From contig NZ_JACIEP010000017.1 in assembly GCF_014196915.1 (NCBI RefSeq), forward strand, positions 1 through 64,000: DNA of 64,000 nucleotides, given 5' to 3'. The notes beneath the pieces are model-generated. The model saw only the letters and a list, made by a program, of their open reading frames with translations, made no database searches and was not told the DNA's origin. This stretch comes from Dysgonomonas hofstadii (lineage in GTDB: Bacteria > Bacteroidota > Bacteroidia > Bacteroidales > Dysgonomonadaceae). A program made the position numbers and the translations under genes. The first letter of the stretch is position 1. Every line of letters starts with the position of its first letter. Positions 36,777-44,072 of the stretch are shown here, piece by piece.

Positions 36777-36784
36777 CAAAGATA
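36777..36784 (-). promoter_or_regulatory. -7 box of the menA operon
   Basis: On the minus strand this reads TATCTTTG (TAnnTTTG), leaving a leader of about 15 nt before the menA ATG. No -33 TTG is evident. Confidence 0.5.
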
Positions 36785-36813
36785 CAAGATTTGAAGTGAA
36801 AGAAAATAAAAAA

Positions 36814-37183
36814 GTTTATCTATAAGATAAACAATGAGAAAATGTGAGGATATGCCAATGTGCCAATGAAAAAGAGAAATAATATTTATATAGCTTCTGG
36901 TTTCGTAAGGGTAAACCTATGTATCTGCCCGTCTGAACAGAATGCGGGCGGGCATAGGGCTCCGTCCATACAACGGGAATAACCGTAAAAAAAATACTGC
37001 AAAAGTGTAACTTTTGTAACTTTTTGCCTCGCCTAGGTTTCGGCGATCGTTAATTGTAAGTTTTTTGAAACCCAGAGTAAAAAGAGCAACCAAAGTTCCT
37101 TATTGATTACCATCATTGGCACATTGGCATATTTACTAATTAGCACATTGAACGGAGCAGAGCGAAGTGTCAGGTTTGTCAGA
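36814..37183. repeat. Composite intergenic repeat, copy A
   Basis: The block starts with a hairpin (GTTTATC / GATAAAC, with ACAATGAG next), includes an AAAAGT-GTA-ACTTTT hairpin and a 'gcctcgcc...ttcggcgat' segment. It ends in an 80-bp core (37102-37182) that differs from copy B (41202-41281) at three positions. The core holds the 'attggcac attggcat' motif. A REP-like palindrome at 36905-36965 is inserted only in this copy. No coding capacity. Confidence 0.7.
36905..36965. repeat. REP-like palindromic element, copy 1
   Basis: Read on the minus strand it contains 'gggcagatacataggt' and 'cccttac', matching the 'gggcgaacgcataggt...ccttac' of the element at 49575. It is GC-rich with imperfect palindromes. 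It resembles the widespread 'GGGCAGACACATAGGTCTGCCC' repeat type. Confidence 0.5.
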
Positions 37184-37245
37184 TTTTTATTAATGAATGA
37201 CTACATTATGCTGATGGACGATGTTTGTAAAAAACAGGATAGTAT

Positions 37246-37315
37246 AAAAAAGAAAAGGTTGTCATCCCGACAACCAATCTTCATTGTTAACCTTAAATCT
37301 AATACCATGAAAAAC
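37246..37315 (-). ncRNA. Small RNA gene, copy 1 of 3
   Basis: A TATCTTTG promoter box (37322-37329, minus strand) is followed by about 70 nt of conserved sequence ending in an intrinsic terminator (GGTTGTC, 5-nt loop, GACAACC, then CTTTTCTTTTTT). The same unit, promoter included, recurs at 39042 and 59663, which argues for a functional small RNA. This copy differs from the others by one base in the loop. A short frame (ATGGTATTAGATTTAAGG...) lies inside. The layout fits the description of the Rfam Bacteroidales-1 RNA, but I cannot confirm the match. Confidence 0.75.
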
Positions 37316-37418
37316 ACAGTACAAAGATAGTATATTTTTATGTTATAAAACATGTTTCGTCGTTTTTACGCATTTAATTAACATGATTTAACTTCACGTT
37401 CTTTAAATTTACACTAAA

Positions 37419-37426
37419 TATTTTTG
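37419..37426 (+). promoter_or_regulatory. Possible -7 box of the GT39 gene
   Basis: TATTTTTG lies 7 bp before the ATG at 37434. If used, the message would be almost leaderless. No TTG at the right distance, so this is tentative. Confidence 0.3.
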
Positions 37427-37433
37427 GTTACTT

Positions 37434-38978
37434 ATGGCAATAAACGAGATAGAACAAGAGAACCGGTATTTAAGTCTGCTTATACTTTTTGGGTTTATTA
37501 TACTCAAGATGATTATACAGTACCAGGTGATTGCTCCCGGATATGAATTACACAGGGACGAGTTTCTGCATCTCGACCAGGCACACCATCTTGCCTGGGG
37601 ATTTCTGTCTATCCCTCCTGTTACTTCCTGGACATCGTTACTGATTTATTGGCTGGGAAACAGTGTATTCTGGGTTAAGTTTTTCCCGGCCTTGTATGGT
37701 GCCCTGACAATAGTGCTGGTATGGAAAATATCAGAAGTGCTGAAAGGAAAGCTTTTTGCCTGCATATTGGGCGCTACGGCATGCCTCTTATCCTCTTATC
37801 TGCGTATAAATACTTTGTATCAGCCTAATTCATTGGATATCCTTTGCTGGACATTCTTATTTTACTGCCTCATACAATATATATCTTCGGAGAGGAATAA
37901 ATGGATATATTGGTTTGCAGTAGGATTTGCAATTGGCTTTCTCAACAAGTATAATATTGCATTCCTTGTTATTGCTTTAATACCTGCACTGCTATTGACA
38001 AAATACCGTAATATATTCACGAAAAAAGCAACATTTTCAGCCGCTCTTCTTGCTCTCATAATCATTCTACCAAATCTGATATGGCAAATCAATAATGGTT
38101 TACCGGTAATTAAACACATGCAGGAACTAACTGATTTACAATTGGTAAATATAGAGCGTTCGGCATTTTTAAAGGAACAACTCCTGTTTTTTGCTCCATC
38201 CTTTTTTATACTTATCATTGCATTTGTGGGACTTATCTCTTACAAGCCTTTCAAAGATTACAGATTTGTTCTTTACACTTATATATTTACTATCTTCTTT
38301 TTTCTCATCTTCCACGGAAAACCATATTATGCATTAGGGCTTTATCCGGTACTTATTTCATTCGGAGCTGTTTATACCGCCTATCTTACAGAGCTGAAAC
38401 GTACCCGGTTATTGCGGCCTGTTATATTCCTGGTAATTCTCGGAATAAGTATCTTTTATATACCTGCAATCTGCCCTGTATATTCGCCTGAGAGGATACA
38501 GAACGACCCGGAAATATTGGAAATGTACCGAAAAACCGGACAATTACACTGGGAAGACGGAAAGGAACATCATATTCCACAAGATTATGCCGATATGGTA
38601 GGATGGAAAGAATTAACGGATATTACACTTTCAGCCTGGAATAGTTTCAATGAAAAGCAACGGGAAAAAACGCTGATATTATGCAACGAATACGGACATG
38701 CCGGTGCTATAAATTATTACAGCAACCGACTACTAGATGCCGCATCTATAAGTGCAGATTACAGAGACTGGTTCCCGGGAAAAGAAAAGATAATAGACAA
38801 TATTATAATGGTAATAGGAAATATTCCTGACAATGCACATCTATACTTTGATGATATTTACAAATTCGGCGATATCAAAAACCCGTTATCACGGGAGTAT
38901 GGTACTTCTGTGTTTATATTAAAAAATGCTCATGAACCGATGAACGGACAATCGCTCAAAGAGCTTTTATTAAATTAA
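37434..38978 (+). CDS. GT39/ArnT-like membrane glycosyltransferase
   Basis: The 514-residue protein has about ten membrane helices over residues 12-360, followed by a C-terminal periplasmic domain of about 150 residues. The first extracytoplasmic loop has the acidic Asp-Glu pair of the PMT/ArnT family (YELHRDEFLHLDQAHHLAWG). These enzymes move a sugar from a polyprenyl-phosphate donor to protein, lipid A or glycan acceptors. The acceptor is unknown. The gene is alone between two copies of the small RNA repeat and may be an accessory insertion. Confidence 0.88.
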   Translation: MAINEIEQENRYLSLLILFGFIILKMIIQYQVIAPGYELHRDEFLHLDQAHHLAWGFLSIPPVTSWTSLLIYWLGNSVFWVKFFPALYGALTIVLVWKISEVLKGKLFACILGATACLLSSYLRINTLYQPNSLDILCWTFLFYCLIQYISSERNKWIYWFAVGFAIGFLNKYNIAFLVIALIPALLLTKYRNIFTKKATFSAALLALIIILPNLIWQINNGLPVIKHMQELTDLQLVNIERSAFLKEQLLFFAPSFFILIIAFVGLISYKPFKDYRFVLYTYIFTIFFFLIFHGKPYYALGLYPVLISFGAVYTAYLTELKRTRLLRPVIFLVILGISIFYIPAICPVYSPERIQNDPEILEMYRKTGQLHWEDGKEHHIPQDYADMVGWKELTDITLSAWNSFNEKQREKTLILCNEYGHAGAINYYSNRLLDAASISADYRDWFPGKEKIIDNIIMVIGNIPDNAHLYFDDIYKFGDIKNPLSREYGTSVFILKNAHEPMNGQSLKELLLN

Positions 38979-39041
38979 TGGTGGTGAGTCTTAGTCTCTG
39001 ATTGTTTTGTTTTTGGTTTAATTAGAGAAGGTAATCTATAT

Positions 39042-39111
39042 AAAAAAGAAAAGGTTGTCATCACGACAACCAATCTTCATTGTTAACCTTAAATCTAATA
39101 CCATGAAAAAC
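39042..39111 (-). ncRNA. Small RNA gene, copy 2 of 3
   Basis: Same unit as at 37246: TATCTTTG box at 39118-39125 (minus strand), conserved body, then terminator hairpin at 39053-39071 with a U-rich tail. It lies between the 3' ends of the GT39 and rmuC genes. The inner frame beginning ATGAAGATTGGTTG closes with a stop after 14 codons. Confidence 0.75.
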
Positions 39112-39188
39112 ACAGTACAAAGATAGTATATTTTTATGTTATAAAACATATTTCGTCGTTTTTGCTCCATTTTACAACATTATTTAAC

Positions 39189-40448
39189 TTAAATATCACT
39201 TTCAGGAAGCTCCTTTTGGGCTTTAATGCCCAGTTCTTTCAGCATTTCGGCCTGACGGATAAGATTTCCATTTCCTTCCTTTAGTTGAGAGAAAGCTTTA
39301 TCATAAGCTTTTTGAGAACGTTCTATATTCTTACCTACATCTTGCAGGGTTTCTACAAAACCTGCGAACTTATCGTATAATGCAGCCCCCCGCTTAGCGA
39401 TTTCTATAGCGTTACGGCTCTGATATTCCCTTTTCCACAAATCAGCCACGACCTTCAGCGATGCAATGAGGTTGGTCGGACTGATCAACAGAATCCGTTT
39501 TCGGTACGCATAGTCCCATAAGGAAGAATCGAGTTGCATAGCAAGTATATAGGCCGGTTCGGTAGGGATGAACATCATCACAAAATCAAGAGAATCCACA
39601 TAATCCTGGTAAGATTTCCTGCTAAGTTCGTCAATATGCTGCTTTACAGATGCAATATGTTCTTTTTCCGCTATAAGCTTTATTTCATCTGTTTCAGCTT
39701 CTACATATTTTACATAAGCGTTTAATGATACTTTCGAATCGATAATAATCTTGCGCCCACCGGGATATGCGACAACAATATCAGGCTGCATATAATTTTG
39801 CTGGTCATTTCTAACCCTGTTACCATTTTCATCGGTTATATATTCCTGAGAAAAATATTCTTCACCTTTTTTCAATCCCGATTTTTCTAATATAGACTCA
39901 AGGATCATCTCACCCCAGTTTCCCTGCACCTTATTGTTCCCTTTTAACGCCTTAGTAAGATTATTGGCATCCTCACTGATCTGGTTATTCAGGGCAACAA
40001 GGTCTTTGATTCTTTCCTCGAGTGAGAACCGCTGCTTAGACTCCTTGTCGTAGGTTTCCTCCACTTTGGTCTTAAATTCTACCAGTTTCTCATTCAAAGG
40101 CTTCAATATAGCTTCTATATTAGCCTTATTCATATCGGTGAAGCGATGCGATTTCTCTTCCAGAATCTGGTTTGCAAGTATTTGAAAATCCTTATTCAAC
40201 TGACTGCGGGTATTGATAAGTTCCTCTTGCTGATTACGCAATTGCTCTTCCTTCGATTGCAATAACACTTTCAACTCCGACAGTTGGCTAATGTTATCTA
40301 TCTTATCCTGTTGTAAAACAGATTTTTCTTCCGAAAGCCGGCTAATTCCATCTTTCAATTCCTGTTCGCGCTGCTTATTCCCTCTTTGCATGAAAAGGAT
40401 GAAAACAACCGCCAGAATAAGAATTACGGCAGCATAAACTAATTCCAT
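39189..40448 (-). CDS. rmuC: DNA recombination protein RmuC
   Basis: With the start at 40448 (MELVYAAVILILAVVFILFM) the protein has 419 residues and opens with its membrane anchor, as RmuC proteins do. An ATG at 40553 would add 35 residues and bury the divergent gene's promoter in coding sequence, so it is less likely. A long coiled coil (about 20-145) precedes the RmuC nuclease-like domain (about 155-400: NNKVQGNWGEMILESILEKS, GGRKIIIDSKVSLNAYVKYV, DFVMMFIPTEPAYI). It is linked to suppressing rearrangements at inverted repeats. Confidence 0.93.
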   Translation of the reverse strand: MELVYAAVILILAVVFILFMQRGNKQREQELKDGISRLSEEKSVLQQDKIDNISQLSELKVLLQSKEEQLRNQQEELINTRSQLNKDFQILANQILEEKSHRFTDMNKANIEAILKPLNEKLVEFKTKVEETYDKESKQRFSLEERIKDLVALNNQISEDANNLTKALKGNNKVQGNWGEMILESILEKSGLKKGEEYFSQEYITDENGNRVRNDQQNYMQPDIVVAYPGGRKIIIDSKVSLNAYVKYVEAETDEIKLIAEKEHIASVKQHIDELSRKSYQDYVDSLDFVMMFIPTEPAYILAMQLDSSLWDYAYRKRILLISPTNLIASLKVVADLWKREYQSRNAIEIAKRGAALYDKFAGFVETLQDVGKNIERSQKAYDKAFSQLKEGNGNLIRQAEMLKELGIKAQKELPESDI

Positions 40449-40518
40449 ATCTGATTTGTTTTTAAGAAGTGGAAAGTTATTTAAAATATCAGGTTTAACA
40501 AAATTTGCCTGTAAAAAC

Positions 40519-40549
40519 TTGTGAACATTCTCCTGTGAAGATATATTTG
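40519..40549 (+). promoter_or_regulatory. Promoter of the small HExxH protein gene
   Basis: TTG (40519-40521), a 20-bp spacer and TATATTTG (40542-40549) match the Bacteroidota consensus exactly. The ATG at 40563 follows closely, giving a leader of about 7 nt. Confidence 0.65.
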
Positions 40550-40562
40550 CCATATATTCACA

Positions 40563-40907
40563 ATGAAAATATTATATAGTAAATATATTCCACCTAAAGG
40601 TTTCGGAGCGATAAACCTGTTCGGTCTGGTTATTGTACGTAAAGATTATGGCAGGCTTACGGACGCAGAAGAGAACCATGAGCGTATACATACAAGGCAA
40701 ATGCTGGAAATGCTTATCATTCCTTTCTATATTGCGTATAGCATGGAATGGTTCATCAGACTGATACAATACAGGAACGGGCTGAAAGCCTATTATAACA
40801 TTTCCTTCGAAAGGGAGGCTTATGACCGGATGTACGACTCCGGCTATCTGAAAAGGCGGAAATTATTCTCCTTTATATATTATTATAAATCAAAGGAGAA
40901 TCAGTAG
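40563..40907 (+). CDS. Small membrane-associated protein with HExxH motif
   Basis: This 114-residue protein belongs to no family I can name. It carries HERIH (residues 39-43), which fits the HExxH zinc site, then a hydrophobic helix (LEMLIIPFYIAYSMEWFIRL, about 48-67). An acidic SFEREAYDRM (81-90) could supply a third ligand, as in gluzincin peptidases of the M48/M56 kind. It is far smaller than known peptidases of those groups. A basic C-terminus follows (KRRK). It has its own strong promoter and is divergent from rmuC. Peptidase activity is only a possibility. Confidence 0.7.
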   Translation: MKILYSKYIPPKGFGAINLFGLVIVRKDYGRLTDAEENHERIHTRQMLEMLIIPFYIAYSMEWFIRLIQYRNGLKAYYNISFEREAYDRMYDSGYLKRRKLFSFIYYYKSKENQ

Positions 40908-40932
40908 TGGAACTGCATTTTATTTCAGAGAC

Positions 40933-41285
40933 TTTATCTATAGGATAAACAATGAGCAAATGTGATAATGAAGAGGTGATCTTTGAGAAATAGTGAAAAA
41001 TCTATCAGGTTTGCCTCGCCTTCGCTTCGGCGATTGCTAATTGGCTCCGCTTTGCTCTGCCGAACGCTGTTTGTCAGTTTTTTAATAAAAAAGCTAATAG
41101 CTAACAGCAAAAGCGTGTCAGGTTTTGGTTGAAAAAGATACAAAAGTGTAACTTTTGTAACTTTTTTGATACACAAAGTAAAAAAGAACTGGAATTTTTT
41201 GTTGATTACCATCATTGGCACATTGGCATATTTACTAATCAGCACATTGAACGGAGCGTAGCGAAGTGTCAGGTTTGTCAGGTTT
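40933..41285. repeat. Composite intergenic repeat, copy B
   Basis: This block fills most of the 427-bp gap before the Msr gene and matches copy A (36814-37183) in order: the 'tttatcta...gataaacaatgag' hairpin, the 'gcctcgcc...cggcgat' segment, the 'caaaagtgtaacttttgtaa' hairpin and the 80-bp 'attggcacattggcat' core (41202-41281). The order of the second and third parts is swapped relative to copy A. No coding capacity is seen. Confidence 0.7.
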
Positions 41286-41334
41286 TAACAATCTCAACTA
41301 TTGATTCGCATGGATTATAAAAAAGGATTAGATT

Positions 41335-42273
41335 ATGAAAAAGTTAATATACTTACTTTGCATCATGTTGATAAGTGTATCATGTGCTCAAAGTCAAACC
41401 TCAAATAAAACAAATAAGGAGAATATGGAATATAATAAACTAACACCCGAAGAAGAAAGGGTAATTATACACAAAGCGACAGAAGCTCCATACACTGGAG
41501 AATATTTGAATAATAAACACAGTGGGACGTATGTTTGCAGAAGATGTAACGCACCATTATATAAATCGTCGGACAAGTTCGATTCTCATTGCGGATGGCC
41601 TTCTTTCGACGACGAAATAAAAGGGGCTGTAAAACGCGTCCCTGATGCTGATGGAATGAGAACAGAAATAATCTGTGCAAACTGCGGAGCACATTTAGGA
41701 CATGTATTTCTGAACGAAGGATTCACTGCAAAAAATACACGCCATTGCGTTAATTCGATTTCATTAAAATTTATACCCGAAGAAAATAAAATGATAAAGA
41801 AAGCTTATTTTGCCTCAGGTTGCTTCTGGGGAACAGAATACTATTTTATGAAAGCCGCCGGAGTAAAACATACGGCAGTAGGTTTTATGGGAGGTCATGT
41901 GGATAACCCTAGTTATGAACAGGTCTGCCAGAAGAACACAGGGCATCTGGAAACTACCGAAGTAGAATATGACACTTCAAAAACTACTTATGAAGATCTT
42001 GTTAAACTGTTTTTCGAAACACATGATTTCACACAGACAAACGGACAAGGTCCTGACATCGGCCCTCAATATCTGTCATGCATCTTCTATTCGGACGAAT
42101 CTGAAAAAGAAACGGCAGAAAAATATATCGGAATATTAGAGGCAAAAGGATATAAGGTAGCTACTATGCTGAAACCCTTATCCACATTCTGGAAAGCAGA
42201 GGATTATCACCAGCAGTATTACGAACATAAAGGCACAAAGCCCTATTGCCATGTGTATAAAAAGATATTCTAA
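41335..42273 (+). CDS. msrAB: Exported bifunctional methionine sulfoxide reductase MsrB-MsrA
   Basis: The 312-residue lipoprotein (YLLCIMLISVSC, cysteine 17) has MsrB first (about 35-150) and MsrA second (about 153-312). MsrB has its zinc cysteines 68, 71, 114 and 117 (CRRC, CANC) and catalytic Cys138 in NTRHCVNSI. MsrA has its catalytic Cys163 in SGCFWGTEYYF. Together they repair both R- and S-methionine sulfoxide. The lipoprotein signal puts the enzyme outside the cytoplasm, guarding envelope proteins. How electrons reach it is not shown by the neighbours. Confidence 0.95.
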   Translation: MKKLIYLLCIMLISVSCAQSQTSNKTNKENMEYNKLTPEEERVIIHKATEAPYTGEYLNNKHSGTYVCRRCNAPLYKSSDKFDSHCGWPSFDDEIKGAVKRVPDADGMRTEIICANCGAHLGHVFLNEGFTAKNTRHCVNSISLKFIPEENKMIKKAYFASGCFWGTEYYFMKAAGVKHTAVGFMGGHVDNPSYEQVCQKNTGHLETTEVEYDTSKTTYEDLVKLFFETHDFTQTNGQGPDIGPQYLSCIFYSDESEKETAEKYIGILEAKGYKVATMLKPLSTFWKAEDYHQQYYEHKGTKPYCHVYKKIF

Positions 42274-42361
42274 ACACAAAGCATCTGTTTGTATTTTAAA
42301 ACATTAAGAAAAATGCAAATAAATTATTAATTTTATATTACCATATTTAAGGTATTCGCAC

Positions 42362-42369
42362 TATTTTTG
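42362..42369 (+). promoter_or_regulatory. -7 box of the DUF5606 gene
   Basis: TATTTTTG with a TTA about 21 bp upstream, 43 bp before the ATG at 42412. Confidence 0.5.
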
Positions 42370-42411
42370 TTGCTTGAAAAATTGAAACCAGTAATATAAA
42401 ACCTAATAATT

Positions 42412-42843
42412 ATGCTTAAGACAATCTTATCTGTTTCAGGGAAACCGGGACTTTACAAGTTAATTTCCAGCGGAAAGAATATGGTAATTGTGGAGTCGCT
42501 CATTGATAAAAGAAAGATGCCTATACATGCACGTGATAAAGTTGTGTCTCTTGGCGACATTTCTATTTATACCGAAACAGACGATGTTCCTTTAAAGAAT
42601 ATTTTTTCATCTATTAAAGAAAAGGAAGCCGGGAATAAAGCTTCGGTAAATACAAGTGCAAAGCCAGAAGAATTGAAAAAATATTTTCTTGAGATACTGC
42701 CGGACTTCGATAAAGACCGTGTATACCCTACAGATATCAAAAAAATGATCGGCTGGTATAATATCCTTATCGACGCCGAAATAGATTTTGAAAAGGAAGA
42801 GGTTGAGGAAAGTGAAGAAGAAAAAACAGAAGAGGATAAGTAA
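42412..42843 (+). CDS. DUF5606-family protein
   Basis: The 143-residue cytosolic protein begins MLKTILSVSGKPGLYKLIS and IVESLIDKRKMPIHARDKVV, the DUF5606 pattern. An N-terminal SH3-like beta region (about 1-65) and a C-terminal helical part with YPTDIKKMIGWYNIL are followed by a highly acidic tail (EEVEESEEEKTEEDK). The family is confined to Bacteroidota and has no assigned role. It is monocistronic, with its own promoter and terminator. Confidence 0.88.
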   Translation: MLKTILSVSGKPGLYKLISSGKNMVIVESLIDKRKMPIHARDKVVSLGDISIYTETDDVPLKNIFSSIKEKEAGNKASVNTSAKPEELKKYFLEILPDFDKDRVYPTDIKKMIGWYNILIDAEIDFEKEEVEESEEEKTEEDK

Positions 42844-42861
42844 TAAACAAAAATACACAAA

Positions 42862-42895
42862 AGCCCTCTAAATATAATACTTAGAGGGCTTTTTT
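42862..42895 (+). terminator. Intrinsic terminator after DUF5606 gene
   Basis: A perfect AGCCCTCTAA / TTAGAGGGCT stem with a 9-nt loop is followed by TTTTTCT. It separates this gene from the convergent esterase gene. Confidence 0.9.
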
Positions 42896-42912
42896 CTATC
42901 TAACGTTAATAT

Positions 42913-43983
42913 CTATTCTAATCCTATATCTTTTATCTTAGGAAACAACAACTCTGCATACCTCATAAATCCCAGGTCTGTAAAGTGAATACCATCGACC
43001 GTGGCCTCTCCGTCATCTCCCAGCATATTCTGGGATGAAAGCAGGTGGATATTCTTCTCTCCACGGGCTTTTAAAGAATCGAAGAATACATGCAATGCTT
43101 TATTCTTATCATTCACTTCTTTTTCGATGCGGGTATCGAATAAAGTATGTGTGAATACCGGATCTTCCACAAAGAGTATTGGTGTGCCGGGGTGCCTGTT
43201 CCGAATGATTGAATAGAACTTATCAGCTTTCTCTTCTATCTCCTTCACTGATGCATTAGGCACAAAGTCAAGGATAAAAAGCGAAGCATCTACACCTGCA
43301 ACGACCTCTGCAATCTCATAATCTAGTCTCGCGTTTCCGCTAAAGCCCAGGTTTATAAACTCTCGATTGAGCCAGCGAGACAGAATATTGGTATGCGCCA
43401 TCCCAGGACGGGTTGCACAACCTCCCTGCAAAATACTGGTTCCATAACAGACCACAGGTTTCTCTCTTATGGGAAGATTGACCTGAGGTTGAGATATAGT
43501 AGCCGCAGAATCTATACCTATCTCCAAAGATGTAACACCATCGTATAAAGAAAGGTATAACATATATTCCCGGGCAACAGGCTCCATATTGCTAATAATC
43601 GTAGCCTCGTTGTTCTTCCCACTAGGGCGTGCGCTATTCACAAAGCGCCATTTCCCATCAACTAAGGTATAAAGGTCAAGTCCTTTGATTCCTGTCGGGG
43701 TCATATGGTTCATTACCCTGTCATAGAGGACATTCCATTTAGTGGCAATAGTACCGGAATTAGAACGGAATCTAACAGCCAGTCCGGCAGAGCATTTTCC
43801 TAATTCCCATACCGGCTTACGGGTTATGTTCTCTAATGAATCGGGTAAGCGTTCATAAAGAGTTGCGGTATGATTGGTAGCTTTCCCTAACAAGGGAAAA
43901 CCAGATGCTTCATAATATACAACTTGCCCCCATATTATAATTGATAGTAAGCTAAAAGATAGTAATAATGCTAATCTTTTCAT
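42913..43983 (-). CDS. SGNH/GDSL-family esterase with GxDLY N-terminal domain
   Basis: The 356-residue protein has a signal peptide (LALLLSFSLLSIIIWGQ). A beta-sandwich with the GxDLY motif (IKGLDLYTLVDGKW) fills about 20-160. The SGNH hydrolase domain (about 175-350) has the nucleophile Ser in CYGTSILQGG, Gly in NLGFSGNAR, Asn in DFVPNAS and the Asp-x-x-His pair in TVDGIHFTDLG. It probably removes acyl groups from carbohydrates in the periplasm. It is the last gene of the Gfo/Idh-DUF1080 operon, so deacylation of a plant or microbial glycoside is plausible. Confidence 0.9.
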   Translation of the reverse strand: MKRLALLLSFSLLSIIIWGQVVYYEASGFPLLGKATNHTATLYERLPDSLENITRKPVWELGKCSAGLAVRFRSNSGTIATKWNVLYDRVMNHMTPTGIKGLDLYTLVDGKWRFVNSARPSGKNNEATIISNMEPVAREYMLYLSLYDGVTSLEIGIDSAATISQPQVNLPIREKPVVCYGTSILQGGCATRPGMAHTNILSRWLNREFINLGFSGNARLDYEIAEVVAGVDASLFILDFVPNASVKEIEEKADKFYSIIRNRHPGTPILFVEDPVFTHTLFDTRIEKEVNDKNKALHVFFDSLKARGEKNIHLLSSQNMLGDDGEATVDGIHFTDLGFMRYAELLFPKIKDIGLE

Positions 43984-44072
43984 AATCTTATATTTTAAGA
44001 AGATAGAAAGAGATCGTTTATACAGCCGTCTCTTTCTATCTCACACATTTACGAGTTCACTAAAAGGGTTTC

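Noticed and set aside
37103-37330. 75-codon plus-strand frame in the menA-GT39 gap
   Set aside because: It runs through the repeat core and across the antisense of the small RNA, so it is not a gene.
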